Shown: piece by piece, positions 1 to 10,450 of the stretch
How positions within the stretch are numbered: the first letter of the stretch is position 1
Layout: every line of letters begins with the position of its first letter
Assembly: GCF_002551245.1 (NCBI RefSeq)
Contig: NZ_NTGZ01000041.1
Coordinates: 1-38,901, forward strand
Reading direction: 5' to 3'
From: Streptomyces sp. rh34
GTDB taxonomy: Bacteria; Actinomycetota; Actinomycetes; Streptomycetales; Streptomycetaceae
DNA length: 38,901 nt
Made by a program: the position numbers and the translations under genes
Notes under the pieces: generated by a model
Told to the model about the DNA's origin: nothing
The model's input: the letters and a program-made list of their open reading frames with translations, nothing else
Database searches by the model: none

Positions 1-33
1 CCTCGCGCCATCAGAGATGTGTATAAGAGACAG
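1..33. other. Residual Nextera/Tn5 sequencing adapter at contig end
   Basis: Bases 15-33 read AGATGTGTATAAGAGACAG, the 19-bp Tn5 mosaic end used in Nextera libraries. Bases 1-14 look like the tail of a platform primer. The stretch is AT-richer than the flanking sequence and encodes nothing. It is a library artefact, not a transposon, and shows that the window starts at an untrimmed assembly end. Genomic sequence probably begins at about base 34. Confidence 0.93.
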
Positions 34-65
34 ACCGGACGCTGCCGGGCCCCGCGGGCGCCCGC

Positions 66-308
66 TCAGCCCTGGCCGTCCTCCTGCGGGCGGGCCAGGG
101 CCGCGTCCAGCCGGGCGCGGGCGCCCTCCAGCCAGTGCCGGCAGACCTTCGCCAGCTCCTCGCCCCGCTCCCACAGGGCCAGCGACTCCTCCAGCGTCGT
201 GCCGCCCGCCTCCAGCCGGCGTACGACCTCGATCAGCTCGTCCCGTGCCTGCTCGTACCCGAGCGTGCCCGTGGCGGCAGCCGCCGTCGTCCCGTCGTCG
301 TCCGTCAT
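66..308 (-). CDS. xseB: Exodeoxyribonuclease VII small subunit
   Basis: Small subunit of exonuclease VII, which degrades single-stranded DNA to oligonucleotides together with the large subunit XseA. The 80-residue product contains the family's helical-hairpin signature: [17 protein letters not shown], then [17 protein letters not shown] and a [15 protein letters not shown] helix, followed by a short acidic tail. This is the usual length for the family. I chose the ATG at 308 because an AGGGTGG stretch lies just upstream; a GTG three codons earlier (317) is the alternative. It lies downstream of xseA on the same strand, the normal pairing, separated by a 39-bp tandem repeat. Confidence 0.93.
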   Translation of the reverse strand: MTDDDGTTAAAATGTLGYEQARDELIEVVRRLEAGGTTLEESLALWERGEELAKVCRHWLEGARARLDAALARPQEDGQG

Positions 309-365
309 GTGATCCACCCTAAGTGTGAGCTGTTACGACCATGTGGGCGCTGCCGCCCTGCGACA

Positions 366-472
366 CGGCCGTCCGGCCGTCCCGTACCCCGGCACCGGCG
401 GGCGCGGCCGTCGAGCCGTCCCGCTCCCCGGTACCGGCGGATGTGGCTGTCCGGCCGTCCCGCTCCCCGGCC
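366..472. repeat. 39-bp tandem repeat between xseA and xseB
   Basis: About 2.7 copies of a 39-bp unit (366-404, 405-443 and a partial unit from 444) with few mismatches, built around GGCCGTCCGGCCGTCCCG and CCCCGG(C/T)ACCGGCGG. The array ends at the xseA stop codon. Because 39 is a multiple of three, one minus-strand frame reads through it as a 13-residue repeat (GERDGRTATSAGT-like). That frame is out of phase with xseA, so I treat the array as non-coding. Confidence 0.75.
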
Positions 473-1684
473 TCACCCGTCCACCCGCACCGTGAACTCG
501 CCCTCCGACACCCGCGCCCGCAGCGGCTCGCCGGGCGCCCCGGCCTCGTCGGGGGAGCGCACCACCTGGCCGTCGGGCCGCTGGAGCACCGCGTATCCCC
601 GCTCCAGGGTCGCGGCCGGCGACAGCGAGACGACCCGGGCGAGCGTGTGCGACAGCTCCGAATCGGCCCGGTCCAGGAGATGGCCCAGCACCCGGCGGCT
701 GCGCCCGAGGAGTGCGTCCACCTCGGCCTCGCGCTCGTCCACCAGCCGCTGGGGCCGCTCCATCGCGGGGCGGCCCAGCGCGTGCGCGAGCCCGCGTTCC
801 TCGCGGTCCAGCAACCCCCGTACGGTCCGCAGCGCCCGGTCCCGCAACTGCTGCACCCGCTCCAGCTCCTCGCCCACGTCGGGGACGACCTTCTTGGCCG
901 CGTCCGTGGGCGTGGAGGCACGCAGATCGGCGACCAGGTCCAGCAGCGGTGAGTCGGGCTCGTGGCCGATCGCGGAGACCACCGGCGTACGGCAGGCGGC
1001 CACGGTCCGGATCAGCTGCTCGTCGGAGAACGGCAGCAGATCCTCGACGCTGCCGCCGCCCCGCGCCACCACGATCACGTCGACCTCCTCCAGCGCGTCC
1101 AGCTCCTCGACCGCCTGCACCACCTGGGCGACCGCGTTCACCCCCTGCACGGCGGTGTTGCGGACCTCGAAGCGCACGGCGGGCCAGCGGCGGCGGGCGT
1201 TCTCCAGCACATCGCGCTCGGCGGCGGAAGCACGCCCGCAGACCAGCCCGACGAGCTGCGGGAGGAACGGCAGTGGCTTCTTGCGGTCCAGGGCGAAGAG
1301 CCCCTCGGCGGCGAGCGACTTCTTCAGCTGCTCCAGCCGCACGAGCAGCTCACCGATGCCGACCGGCCGTATGTCCGTCGCCCGCAGCGACAGCTGCCCC
1401 CGGGGCGCGTACCACTCGGGCTTGGCCAGCACGACGACGCGCGCGCCCTCCGTCACCACATCGGCGATCCGGTCGAAGACCTGCCGGAAACAGGTCACGC
1501 TCACCGAGATGTCGTGGGACGGATCGCGCAGCGTCAGGAAGACGACCCCGGCGCCCGGGCGCCGCGACAGCTGGGTGATCTGCCCCTCCACCCAGATGGC
1601 GCCGAGCCGGTCGATCCACCCGCCGATGAGCCGGGACACCTCACCGACGGGCAGCGGCGCTTCCGCGGACGTGTTGAGAGCCAT
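473..1684 (-). CDS. xseA: Exodeoxyribonuclease VII large subunit
   Basis: Catalytic large subunit of exonuclease VII. The 403-residue protein has the expected order: an N-terminal OB-fold (about residues 10-105, with [11 protein letters not shown] and WVEGQITQL), the conserved central catalytic domain ([52 protein letters not shown]), then a coiled-coil arginine- and glutamate-rich region and a C-terminal LERGYAVL segment typical of the family. ATG 1684 was preferred over an upstream in-frame codon at 1708 because the OB-fold begins shortly after it. It precedes xseB on the same strand; the two probably form one transcription unit. Confidence 0.95.
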   Translation of the reverse strand: MALNTSAEAPLPVGEVSRLIGGWIDRLGAIWVEGQITQLSRRPGAGVVFLTLRDPSHDISVSVTCFRQVFDRIADVVTEGARVVVLAKPEWYAPRGQLSLRATDIRPVGIGELLVRLEQLKKSLAAEGLFALDRKKPLPFLPQLVGLVCGRASAAERDVLENARRRWPAVRFEVRNTAVQGVNAVAQVVQAVEELDALEEVDVIVVARGGGSVEDLLPFSDEQLIRTVAACRTPVVSAIGHEPDSPLLDLVADLRASTPTDAAKKVVPDVGEELERVQQLRDRALRTVRGLLDREERGLAHALGRPAMERPQRLVDEREAEVDALLGRSRRVLGHLLDRADSELSHTLARVVSLSPAATLERGYAVLQRPDGQVVRSPDEAGAPGEPLRARVSEGEFTVRVDG

Positions 1685-1777
1685 ACGGGCGAGCGTATCG
1701 GCCGCCACCGACAGGACCCCCGCCCCGCGCGGAGGTTCGCGGCCCGCACCACGCGAAGCCGTACGGGACGCGAAGCC

Positions 1778-3211
1778 CTACGGGACCGGGGTCCCCTTGC
1801 CCCCGCCACCCTGGCCCTCCAAGCCGCCCCGGCGGCCCGTCCCCTGCACCGCCAGCACCACGAGCCCCACGCCAAGCCAGCAGACGCCCACCACCTGCGA
1901 GGACGTTGTCGCCTCCACGATGACCGCGACCAGCACCCCCGCGCCGACCACCGGGATCAGGACGTGCCGCCACCACACCGGCGGGCCCTCCATCCGGCGT
2001 ACGGCGAACCAGCCGACCACCGACGCGTGCAGCAGGATGAACGCCGTCAGCGCGCCGATGTCCACCACGGAGACCAGATGGTCCAGGCCGTCGTCGCGCC
2101 GGGCCGCCCACACGGCGGCCACCAGCGTCACGACCGCCGCACACAGGATCGCCACCCGCGGTACCCCCGACGACGGGTCGACCTTCGCGAGGAAGTGCGG
2201 CAGGCGCCGCTCCCGGGCCATCGCGAAGACGAGCCGCCCGGCGGCGGCCTGCCCCGCCAGCGCGGCGAACGCGGCGCCGATCGCCTTGCTGACCGCCACC
2301 AGGTCATGCAGCCACGTCCCCACCGAGGCATCCACCGCGTCGTAGAACGCCGACCCCTGCGCCGCCGGGTCCGCCGCCAGCTCCGCCGAGCTCACCGGCT
2401 CCAGCAACGCCGCCAGATACGACTGCGCCACGAACAGGGCACCGGCCAGCACCAGACAGAACAGCACCGCCCGCGCCACCTTCTGCGAGCCGCCCGTCAC
2501 CTCCTCGGCGAACGAGGCGATGGCGTCGAAACCCAGATAGGAGAGCACCGCGATCGACACGGCCCCCAGCACCGCCGCCATGGAGAACCCGGCGTCCCCC
2601 GTCAGCGGCGTCAGCCAGCCGCGCTGCGCCCCGTCCCGTACGAGCACGACCACGGCCGAGACCACGAAGACCAGCAGCACCACGATCTCCATGGCCAGCA
2701 CCGCGAAGCCGACCCGGGCTGCCGCCCGTACGCCCCACAGGTTGAGCAGGGTGGTGATGAGCACCGCGATAGCGGTCCAGACCCACCGCGAGACCTCCGG
2801 AACCAACGCGTTCATCGCGATCCCGGAGAAGAGGTAGGCGACGGCCGGGATCAGCAGGTAGTCGAGCATGGCCATCCACCCGGCGATGAACCCGGGCCCT
2901 TCCCCGAGCCCCTTGCGGGCATACGTGAAGACCGAACCGGCGAAGGGGGCGACCCGCACCATCTGGGCGTAACTGAAGGCGGTGAACCCCATGACCACCG
3001 TGGCCACCACATAGACGAGCGCGACCGCGCCGCCGGACTTCGCGTCCAGGGCGCCGAACACCCCGACGGGGGCCATCGGGGCGATGAACAGGAGCCCGTA
3101 GACGACCAGATCCCGGAACCCCAGCGTCCGTCGCAGCCTGCCCGGTCCTGTACTGCTCCCCGCACCGCTGCCCGTTCCGCTGCCCGAACCGCTCTCCGGC
3201 ACCGACGTCAT
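1778..3211 (-). CDS. APC-family amino acid permease
   Basis: Integral membrane transporter of the amino acid-polyamine-organocation superfamily. The 477-residue protein has a short glycine/serine-rich N-terminus and then about 12 hydrophobic segments, starting with [20 protein letters not shown], the usual APC entry into TM1. The [20 protein letters not shown] stretch matches the family's TM3 region. I chose ATG 3211 because GGAGGGG lies immediately upstream; ATG 3235 has no such site. The substrate cannot be read from sequence. The gene is divergent from ispH, about 100 bp apart. Confidence 0.9.
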   Translation of the reverse strand: MTSVPESGSGSGTGSGAGSSTGPGRLRRTLGFRDLVVYGLLFIAPMAPVGVFGALDAKSGGAVALVYVVATVVMGFTAFSYAQMVRVAPFAGSVFTYARKGLGEGPGFIAGWMAMLDYLLIPAVAYLFSGIAMNALVPEVSRWVWTAIAVLITTLLNLWGVRAAARVGFAVLAMEIVVLLVFVVSAVVVLVRDGAQRGWLTPLTGDAGFSMAAVLGAVSIAVLSYLGFDAIASFAEEVTGGSQKVARAVLFCLVLAGALFVAQSYLAALLEPVSSAELAADPAAQGSAFYDAVDASVGTWLHDLVAVSKAIGAAFAALAGQAAAGRLVFAMARERRLPHFLAKVDPSSGVPRVAILCAAVVTLVAAVWAARRDDGLDHLVSVVDIGALTAFILLHASVVGWFAVRRMEGPPVWWRHVLIPVVGAGVLVAVIVEATTSSQVVGVCWLGVGLVVLAVQGTGRRGGLEGQGGGGKGTPVP

Positions 3212-3313
3212 CGCCCCTCCATCACCATCCGTCATGACTCACGAACACACCGCGACCAGTCTCCCGATCCGGCCGTCCTCGCGCCTGTTCGCCACGGCCT
3301 TACGATGGGACGC

Positions 3314-4294
3314 ATGACTGCAACTCCTGCCCGTCGTGTCCTGCTCGCCGCACCCCGTGGCTACTGCGCGGGCGTGGACCGTGCCGTGATCGCCGTCGAG
3401 AAGGCCCTGGAGCAGTACGGGGCCCCGATCTACGTGCGCCACGAAATCGTGCACAACAAGTACGTCGTGCAGACCCTGGAGAAGAAGGGCGCGATCTTCG
3501 TGGACGTCACCGCGGAGGTGCCCGAGGGCTCCATCGTGATGTTCTCCGCGCACGGAGTCGCGCCCACCGTCCACGCGGAGGCCGCCGAGCGCAAGCTCGC
3601 CACCATCGACGCGACCTGCCCGCTGGTCACCAAGGTCCACAAGGAAGCCGTCCGGTACGCCAAGGAGGACTACGACATCCTCCTGATCGGCCATGAGGGT
3701 CACGAAGAGGTCATCGGCACCTCCGGCGAGGCCCCCGAGCACATCACCCTGGTCGACGGCCCCGAGGACGTCGCGAACGTCGAGGTCCGCGACGAGTCGA
3801 AGGTCGTCTGGCTCTCCCAGACCACCCTGTCCGTCGACGAGACGATGGAGACGGTCGACGCCATCAAGGCGAAGTTCCCCAACCTCCTCTCGCCGCCCAG
3901 CGACGACATCTGCTACGCCACGCAGAACCGCCAGATCGCGGTGAAGAAGCTCGCCGAGGACGCCGAGCTGGTCATCGTGGTCGGCTCCAAGAACTCCTCC
4001 AACTCCATTCGCATGGTCGAGGTCGCCCTGGACGCCGGAGCCCCCGCCGCCCACCTGGTCGACTTCGCCGACGAGATCGACGAGGCCTGGCTGGAGGGCG
4101 TGACCACGGTCGGCCTGACCTCCGGCGCCTCCGTCCCCGACGTCCTCGTCGACGGCGTCCTGGAATGGCTCGGAGAGCGTGGTTACGCGGACGTGGAGAC
4201 GGTGAAGACGGCCGACGAGTCGATCACCTTCTCCCTCCCCAAGGAGCTGCGGCGCGACCTGCGCGCCGAGGCAGCCGCCCTTTCCGCCGAGTAG
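3314..4294 (+). CDS. ispH: 4-hydroxy-3-methylbut-2-enyl diphosphate reductase
   Basis: Last enzyme of the MEP isoprenoid pathway. It reduces HMBPP to IPP and DMAPP with a 4Fe-4S cluster. The 326-residue product has the three cluster cysteines in their conserved settings: C18 ([12 protein letters not shown]), C102 ([13 protein letters not shown]) and C200 ([11 protein letters not shown]). The substrate-binding [11 protein letters not shown] motif is also present. ATG 3314 is preferred over ATG 3305 because GGGA lies at a suitable distance only from the former. The gene is transcribed rightward ahead of ppgK. Confidence 0.97.
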   Translation: MTATPARRVLLAAPRGYCAGVDRAVIAVEKALEQYGAPIYVRHEIVHNKYVVQTLEKKGAIFVDVTAEVPEGSIVMFSAHGVAPTVHAEAAERKLATIDATCPLVTKVHKEAVRYAKEDYDILLIGHEGHEEVIGTSGEAPEHITLVDGPEDVANVEVRDESKVVWLSQTTLSVDETMETVDAIKAKFPNLLSPPSDDICYATQNRQIAVKKLAEDAELVIVVGSKNSSNSIRMVEVALDAGAPAAHLVDFADEIDEAWLEGVTTVGLTSGASVPDVLVDGVLEWLGERGYADVETVKTADESITFSLPKELRRDLRAEAAALSAE

Positions 4295-4332
4295 CCGCGC
4301 AAGGGGCCCGGCCTGCCCGTACCGTGGGTCCC

Positions 4333-5088
4333 ATGGAGATCTTCGGCGTGGACATCGGCGGATCCGGGATCAAGGGCGCTCCCGTGGACCTGGACCGCGG
4401 AGACCTGGCGCGGGAGCGCCACAAGGTGCTGACACCGCACCCGGCCACGCCCACGGGCGTGGCCGATTGCGTGGCCGACGTCGTCGGCCACTTCGCATGG
4501 TCGGGCCCCATCGGCATCACGTACCCGGGGGTCGTCACGGACGGGATCACCCGTACCGCGGCCAATGTCGACAAGGGCTGGATCGATACGGACGCCCGCG
4601 CGCTGCTGGGCGAGCGGATCGGTCAGCCCGTCACCATCCTGAACGACGCGGACGCGGCCGGGGTCGCCGAAATGACGTTCGGCGCGGGCAAGGGCCGCGC
4701 GGGCACGGTCATCATGCTGACCTTCGGCACGGGCATCGGCAGCGCGGTCTTCACCGACGGCCGGCTCGTCCCCAACACCGAGCTGGGCCACCTGGAACTG
4801 CACGGCCACGACGCGGAGAAGCACGCCTCCACGAAGGCCAAGGAGGACGGGGACCTCAGCTGGCAGCACTGGGCGCACCGGGTCCAGAAGTACCTGCTGC
4901 ACGTGGAGATGCTGTTCTCGCCCGAGCTGTTCATCATCGGCGGCGGCGTGAGCCGCAAGGCGGAGAAGTTCCTGCCGCTGATCGAGAAGGTCCGGGCGGA
5001 GATGGTCCCGGCCCAGCTCCAGAACAACGCGGGCATCGTGGGAGCGGCGATGGCGGCGGCGGGCCGGACGCAACACGACAGGGGCTGA
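4333..5088 (+). CDS. ppgK: Polyphosphate glucokinase (ROK family)
   Basis: Phosphorylates glucose to glucose-6-phosphate using polyphosphate or ATP. The 251-residue protein starts with the phosphate-binding FGVDIGGSGIKGA motif. It continues with the DADAAG segment, the LTFGTGIGSAVF phosphate-binding loop and NTELGHLEL with the conserved ROK glutamate/histidine region, and ends with FIIGGGVSRKAEKFLP. Length and motif spacing fit actinobacterial PpgK rather than longer ROK repressors, and no HTH domain is present. It lies 38 bp after ispH on the same strand and may be co-transcribed. Confidence 0.93.
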   Translation: MEIFGVDIGGSGIKGAPVDLDRGDLARERHKVLTPHPATPTGVADCVADVVGHFAWSGPIGITYPGVVTDGITRTAANVDKGWIDTDARALLGERIGQPVTILNDADAAGVAEMTFGAGKGRAGTVIMLTFGTGIGSAVFTDGRLVPNTELGHLELHGHDAEKHASTKAKEDGDLSWQHWAHRVQKYLLHVEMLFSPELFIIGGGVSRKAEKFLPLIEKVRAEMVPAQLQNNAGIVGAAMAAAGRTQHDRG

Positions 5089-5176
5089 ACGGGACAGAGG
5101 GCATCGGGGGCAGCGCCGGGCGCATGCAACGCCGGGCGCATCAGAGTGACAGCGGCGACGGCCTGAGAGAGCCCGC

Positions 5177-5839
5177 TCAGGGCTGCTGAGGACGGCGGAC
5201 AGCCGCGCCCGCCGCACCCGCCCCGGCCCGTACGGGCTTCTCGGCCGCGGGGGCGGCGGAGGAGGAGCGGGGCGTCCGCTCGGGGGCGGCACCACGCCCC
5301 TGGGCCAGCACATACCGTCGCCGGGCGCGCATCTGGCGCACCTTGCGCACGGAGGTGATGAGTCCCGCGATCAGCGTCCCGCCGTACAGCCAGCCGGCGT
5401 GCACGGCGAGGGCGGTGACGAGGCCCATGATCTGCCCGCCGAAGCCCTCGGACCCGCCGGAAATCGGAAACACTCCGACGGCGAAGGCGATGGGCACGCT
5501 GATCGGTGCCGTGACCAGGTCGGCGGGCCTGACCCAGAGCGCGGTCAGAGCGCTGACGGGCAGGAAGAGCAGCCCGTAGACGAGCTCCGAGCTGTCGAAC
5601 AGCAGCCGGTCGACACAGGCGAGCACCAACATCGTGAGGGCGGCGAACAGCCCGGCCCCGATCCCGGTGAGCCGGGGGTTGGGGAACCGCCGCAGCGCGA
5701 GAACCACGGGGGGCACGCTGCGCACCCGTACCCGGTACACGGCGGAACTCTCACCGGCGGAACCACCCGGCGCGGGCGGGGCGGGCGCGGCCTGCGGGGG
5801 CTGCCTGTGCTGCGGGGGACGTGTCCTGTGCTGCTCCAC
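5177..5839 (-). CDS. DUF6542-type membrane protein
   Basis: Membrane protein of unknown function that usually sits beside ychF in Streptomyces; I recognise it as DUF6542-like from context and composition. From the GTG at 5839 it is about 220 residues: a proline/glutamine-rich N-terminus, roughly four hydrophobic helices (GIGAGLFAALTMLVLACVD; LVYGLLFLPVSALTALWV; a VPIAFAVGVF segment; a GLVTALAVHAGWLYGGTL segment), then a basic, alanine-rich tail. The start is uncertain because no strong ribosome site is visible; the reading frame stays open further upstream. It is convergent with ppgK and divergent from ychF, with a 255-bp gap to ychF that presumably holds both promoters. Confidence 0.8.
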   Translation of the reverse strand: MEQHRTRPPQHRQPPQAAPAPPAPGGSAGESSAVYRVRVRSVPPVVLALRRFPNPRLTGIGAGLFAALTMLVLACVDRLLFDSSELVYGLLFLPVSALTALWVRPADLVTAPISVPIAFAVGVFPISGGSEGFGGQIMGLVTALAVHAGWLYGGTLIAGLITSVRKVRQMRARRRYVLAQGRGAAPERTPRSSSAAPAAEKPVRAGAGAAGAAVRRPQQP

Positions 5840-6094
5840 CCGCACAACGTAGGTCGCGGGGGGCGGGGAATCAGGTGTTGGACACGCGCTTTGGCCGACC
5901 TTGGCATTGCGTTCGATGTCACACGGCCGAAAGGCGCACTGTTCGGGCAGGCGGGAGGGGCCGGTAAACCGCACTGTCCGGGCCCACCGGCCCGGCCCGT
6001 AAACTGGAGAATCGGTCCACTCCGGGACCCGGCCGAACAGCCGAGCCGGACCCGGACGCCCCTGACCCCCTCCTCACTCCAGGAAGTCGCCAAA

Positions 6095-7183
<1,089 letters not shown>

Positions 7184-7231
7184 CGGGTGACGTACCATCA
7201 CATCGCTTATCTGGCAAATATGCAGGTCAGA

Positions 7232-7270
7232 GGGGGCTCGGCTCTTCGGAGGCGAGCCCTTGGCTTTTTT
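7232..7270 (+). terminator. ychF terminator
   Basis: GGGCTCG (7234-7240) pairs with CGAGCCC (7253-7259) across a 12-base loop and is followed by TTGGC and six T residues (7265-7270). It lies 50 bp after the ychF stop and is a convincing intrinsic terminator. Related hairpins follow the other two copies of the ychF end. Confidence 0.8.
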
Positions 7271-7272
7271 CC

Positions 7273-7381
7273 GTGCTGGGATGGTGCTGGGATAGCTGAC
7301 CCCTCGTCACCTGTCATCATCCCTGGTCATCCGTACCGTGCTGGGATCGTGCTGGGACGTGGATGTGGCGGCGGTGCTGGG
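7273..7381. repeat. Left arm-type repeats GTGCTGGGA
   Basis: Two pairs of GTGCTGGGA at 7273-7281/7284-7292 and 7338-7346/7349-7357, each with an 11-bp period, plus a single GTGCTGGG at 7374-7381. A further pair with the same 11-bp period occurs near the right end of module 1 (14414-14433). One-helical-turn direct repeats flanking an attachment core are typical of integrase arm-type binding sites. The rest of the 7184-7472 gap holds the ychF terminator and presumably the hsd promoter. Confidence 0.65.
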
Positions 7382-7472
7382 TTCGGCCCTGGTGAGTGGC
7401 CGAACCGTGGGACGGCGGCTGCTAGCTCTGGCAAAGTGATCGGCACTGCTAGACGATTCTCGTGAGGAACTT

Positions 7473-9218
7473 GTGAGCACGCTCGGTAGCTTCATCTGGT
7501 CAATTGCTGACCAGCTTCGGGGTCCATATCGCCCCAACCAGTACGGGACGGTGGTCCTCCCGTTCACGATCCTGCGGCGGCTCGACTGCATTCTCGAGCC
7601 TGATCGCGCGATGGTGCGAGAGCTAGCTGCGCGGTACGAGAATCCGAACCGGCTCAAGGTCGAGGTCAAGAAGGCCACGGGGCGGGCGTTCTACAACACC
7701 TCCAACTATGAGTTCGCGACCCTGCTGGCCGATGCGGATGGGCTGGCGGACAACCTCGCTGACTACATCGATCGATTCTCCGCCGACGTGGATGTATTCG
7801 AGTACTTCGACTTTAAGAATGAAATCCTGGCCTTGGAGAAGGCCGGGCTCCTGCGCGAGATTGTTAAGTCCTTCGGCGCCGTCGACCTGCATCCCGACGT
7901 GGTGTCCAACGCAGACATGGGGGATGCGTTCGAGTACATCATCCGCAAGTTCAACGAGGCCGCGAACGAGACCTCCGGAGACCACTACACACCGCGTGAT
8001 GCGATCCGACTGCTGGTCGATCTGCTCTTCGCAGAGAAGGACGTCGACCTCACCGAGGGCGGCATCATTCGGTCGCTGTACGACCCCACCGCCGGCACCG
8101 GCGGCATGCTCTCCCTGGCAGAGGAGCACCTGCTTGGCCAGAACCCCGAGGTCAAGCTGAGCCTGTTCGGCCAGGAATACAACCCGCAGTCGTATGCCAT
8201 CTGTAAGTCCGACCTGCTCGCCAAAGGCCACGACGCGACCAACATCGCCTTCGGTAACACGCTCACGGACGACGCCTTCAAGGGCCGCCAGTTCGACTAC
8301 TGCATGTCTAATCCGCCCTACGGAGTGGACTGGAAGCAGTACTCCAAGGCGATTAAGAATGAGCGCGACTCCGCCGGCCCCTACGGCCGCTTCGCGCCGG
8401 GCCTCCCGGCGATCTCGGACGGACAGATGCTCTTCCTGCTCCATCTAGCCCACAAGATGCGTGCACCTGAGGACGGCGGCGGCCGTGTCGGCATCATCAT
8501 GAACGGTTCACCGCTGTTCAACGGCCCCGCTGAGTCTGGCCCCTCCAGCATTCGCAGGTGGCTGTTGGAGAACGACCTGGTCGAGGCGATCGTCGGGCTG
8601 CCGACCAACATGTTCTTCAACACTGGCATCCCTACCTACATCTGGATCCTCGACAACACCAAGCACCCTGACCGCCGGGGCAAGGTCCAACTCATCGATG
8701 GCACGTCGTTCTGGACCAAGATGCGCAAAAGCCTCGGCTCGAAGACCCGCGAGATCAGCGACGATGATCGCGCCGAGATCGTGCAGTTGTACGCCGACTT
8801 CGAGACCGCCGATCCCGACCTTTCTAAGTTGTTGCACAACGACGAGTTCGGCTACTGGACCATCAGCGTAGAACGCCCGCAGCTGGACGACGGTGGTAAG
8901 CCAGTCATTGACCGTAGGGGTAATCCGAAGCCTGACTCGAAGAAGCGCGACGCTGAAAATGTTCCCTTTGCCTACGGCGGCTCGACGGCTGGCGCAGCGG
9001 GGTATCGCGAGGTTATCCAGGCTTACTTCGACGCAGAGGTGAAGCCTCATGTACCCGACGCCTGGATCGACTGGTCCAAGACCAAGACGGGTTACGAGAT
9101 CCCCTTCACTCGCCACTTCTTCAAACACATTCCGCCCCGCCCGCTCGCCGAGATCGACGCTGATCTGGAGAAGCAGATCGCCAAGATCATTGAATTGCTT
9201 CGAGAGGTTGAGAAATGA
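7473..9218 (+). CDS. hsdM: Type I restriction-modification DNA methyltransferase subunit
   Basis: Modification subunit of a type I restriction system; forms M2S to methylate adenines in a bipartite target and M2SR2 to restrict. The 581-residue protein has an N-terminal HsdM helical domain (SFIWSIADQLRGPYRPNQYG), a GDHYTPRDAIRLLVDLL segment, SAM motif I (DPTAGTGGM, residues 204-212) and catalytic motif IV NPPY (280-283), as in N6-adenine methylases. GTG 7473 is preceded by GAGGAA. The stop overlaps the hsdS start by 4 bp. This is the first gene of module 1, right after the attL-like region. Confidence 0.96.
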   Translation: MSTLGSFIWSIADQLRGPYRPNQYGTVVLPFTILRRLDCILEPDRAMVRELAARYENPNRLKVEVKKATGRAFYNTSNYEFATLLADADGLADNLADYIDRFSADVDVFEYFDFKNEILALEKAGLLREIVKSFGAVDLHPDVVSNADMGDAFEYIIRKFNEAANETSGDHYTPRDAIRLLVDLLFAEKDVDLTEGGIIRSLYDPTAGTGGMLSLAEEHLLGQNPEVKLSLFGQEYNPQSYAICKSDLLAKGHDATNIAFGNTLTDDAFKGRQFDYCMSNPPYGVDWKQYSKAIKNERDSAGPYGRFAPGLPAISDGQMLFLLHLAHKMRAPEDGGGRVGIIMNGSPLFNGPAESGPSSIRRWLLENDLVEAIVGLPTNMFFNTGIPTYIWILDNTKHPDRRGKVQLIDGTSFWTKMRKSLGSKTREISDDDRAEIVQLYADFETADPDLSKLLHNDEFGYWTISVERPQLDDGGKPVIDRRGNPKPDSKKRDAENVPFAYGGSTAGAAGYREVIQAYFDAEVKPHVPDAWIDWSKTKTGYEIPFTRHFFKHIPPRPLAEIDADLEKQIAKIIELLREVEK

Positions 9219-10450
9219 GTTGGGCGAACTGGCAGGTCATCCCACTCAAGCGAATCGTTAGCTCCGTTCGAAGCGGGACCAGTGTGAATGGTGCACCCTG
9301 GCCGGCCCAAGGTGATGAGCCTGGTGTACTCAAGACGAGCGCAGTTTACGGCGGAGTCTTCAGGCCGACAGAGAACAAACAGGTCGATAGTTACGACTTG
9401 GATCGGGTGTCGTGTCCGGTGCTGGCTGGCTCGCTGATCGTGAGCAGAATGAACACGGCGCAGCACTTGGGCGTAGCTGCCGCTGTGGCTCAGGATCATC
9501 CAAACCTCTACCTGCCAGACCGATTGTGGGCGGTGACCTTTTGCGGTGCTGACGCACGGTTCATCGATTGGTGGACAAAAACGCTGGCTTACCGAACTCA
9601 GGTGGAAGCTGTCTGTGTCGGCACGAGTTCCTCAATGCAGAACATCAGCCAGAGCGACTTCCTGGATCTGAGGATCGATCTTCCGGAACCAGGGATGCAG
9701 GGCGCCATCGCCGACTATCTCGACCGTGAGACGGCCAGCATCGACACGCTCATCGGGGAGCAGCAGAGCCTCATCGGCCTCCTCCGTGAACGACGTCAAG
9801 CGATTATCGATGCAGCTTTCTCGGTTCTTGGCGAGCCGAGCGTACAACTGCGCCGGTACACCAGGTTCCTAACGAGCGGCTCCCGCGGGTGGGGTGATTA
9901 CTATGCAGACGAAGGCGAGCGTTTCGTTCGCATCGGAAACTTGCCTCGGATCAACCTCGATCTTCGAGGTGAAGTTCAGTTTGTCGACATTCCGGTCGAT
10001 GCGGCTGAGGGCTCGCGAACGATGTTGCAGGGAGGTGATCTACTCTTCTCCATCACGGCTTATTTGGGATCAGTAGCCGTAGTTGAAGGTGAATGGGTCG
10101 GTGCGTACGTAAGCCAGCACGTGGCCCTCTGCCGCCTGGAATCAGAGCACGTGGATTCCAGGTTCATTGGATGGTTCATGCTGACTACCACGGGCCAAGG
10201 TCAGCTCAGCCAGGGGGCTGCGGGCGGAGCGAAGATACAGTTGGCGCTCGATGACATCAGGGAACTTCGGGTTCCACTTGCGCCCATCAACGAACAGCGA
10301 AGCATCGCTTCATCCCTCGATGAGCGGACTGCAAAGATCGATGTGCTCATCGCGGAATCGGAGCGGTTCATCGAGCTTGCTCGCGAACGCCGATCGGCAC
10401 TGATCACGGAGGCTGTCACGGGGCAGATCGACGTGCGGGAGGCGGCGTGA
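9215..10450 (+). CDS. hsdS: Type I restriction-modification specificity subunit
   Basis: DNA recognition subunit that directs HsdM and HsdR to the target sequence. The 411-residue protein has two target-recognition domains, each followed by a conserved helical spacer. The first spacer is around residues 170-205 (ADYLDRETASIDTLIGEQQ...LLRERRQAII) and the second near the C-terminus (SSLDERTAKIDVLIAE...LARERRSALI), ending in TEAVTGQIDV. Both half-domains look complete. The coding sequence appears lower in GC than its neighbours, as expected for a horizontally acquired, fast-evolving subunit. It overlaps hsdM by ATGA and hsdR by one base or four depending on the hsdR start. Confidence 0.94.
   Translation: MSWANWQVIPLKRIVSSVRSGTSVNGAPWPAQGDEPGVLKTSAVYGGVFRPTENKQVDSYDLDRVSCPVLAGSLIVSRMNTAQHLGVAAAVAQDHPNLYLPDRLWAVTFCGADARFIDWWTKTLAYRTQVEAVCVGTSSSMQNISQSDFLDLRIDLPEPGMQGAIADYLDRETASIDTLIGEQQSLIGLLRERRQAIIDAAFSVLGEPSVQLRRYTRFLTSGSRGWGDYYADEGERFVRIGNLPRINLDLRGEVQFVDIPVDAAEGSRTMLQGGDLLFSITAYLGSVAVVEGEWVGAYVSQHVALCRLESEHVDSRFIGWFMLTTTGQGQLSQGAAGGAKIQLALDDIRELRVPLAPINEQRSIASSLDERTAKIDVLIAESERFIELARERRSALITEAVTGQIDVREAA

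Noticed and set aside
135..2345. Long plus-strand open frame opposite xseB, xseA and the permease
   Set aside because: It is the antisense shadow of well-supported genes, with a Ser/Arg/Thr-rich composition typical of high-GC shadow frames.
5114..5141. Duplicated CGCCGGGCGCAT (16-bp period) between ppgK and the DUF6542 gene
   Set aside because: Too short and GC-simple to support a function; likely chance or slippage.
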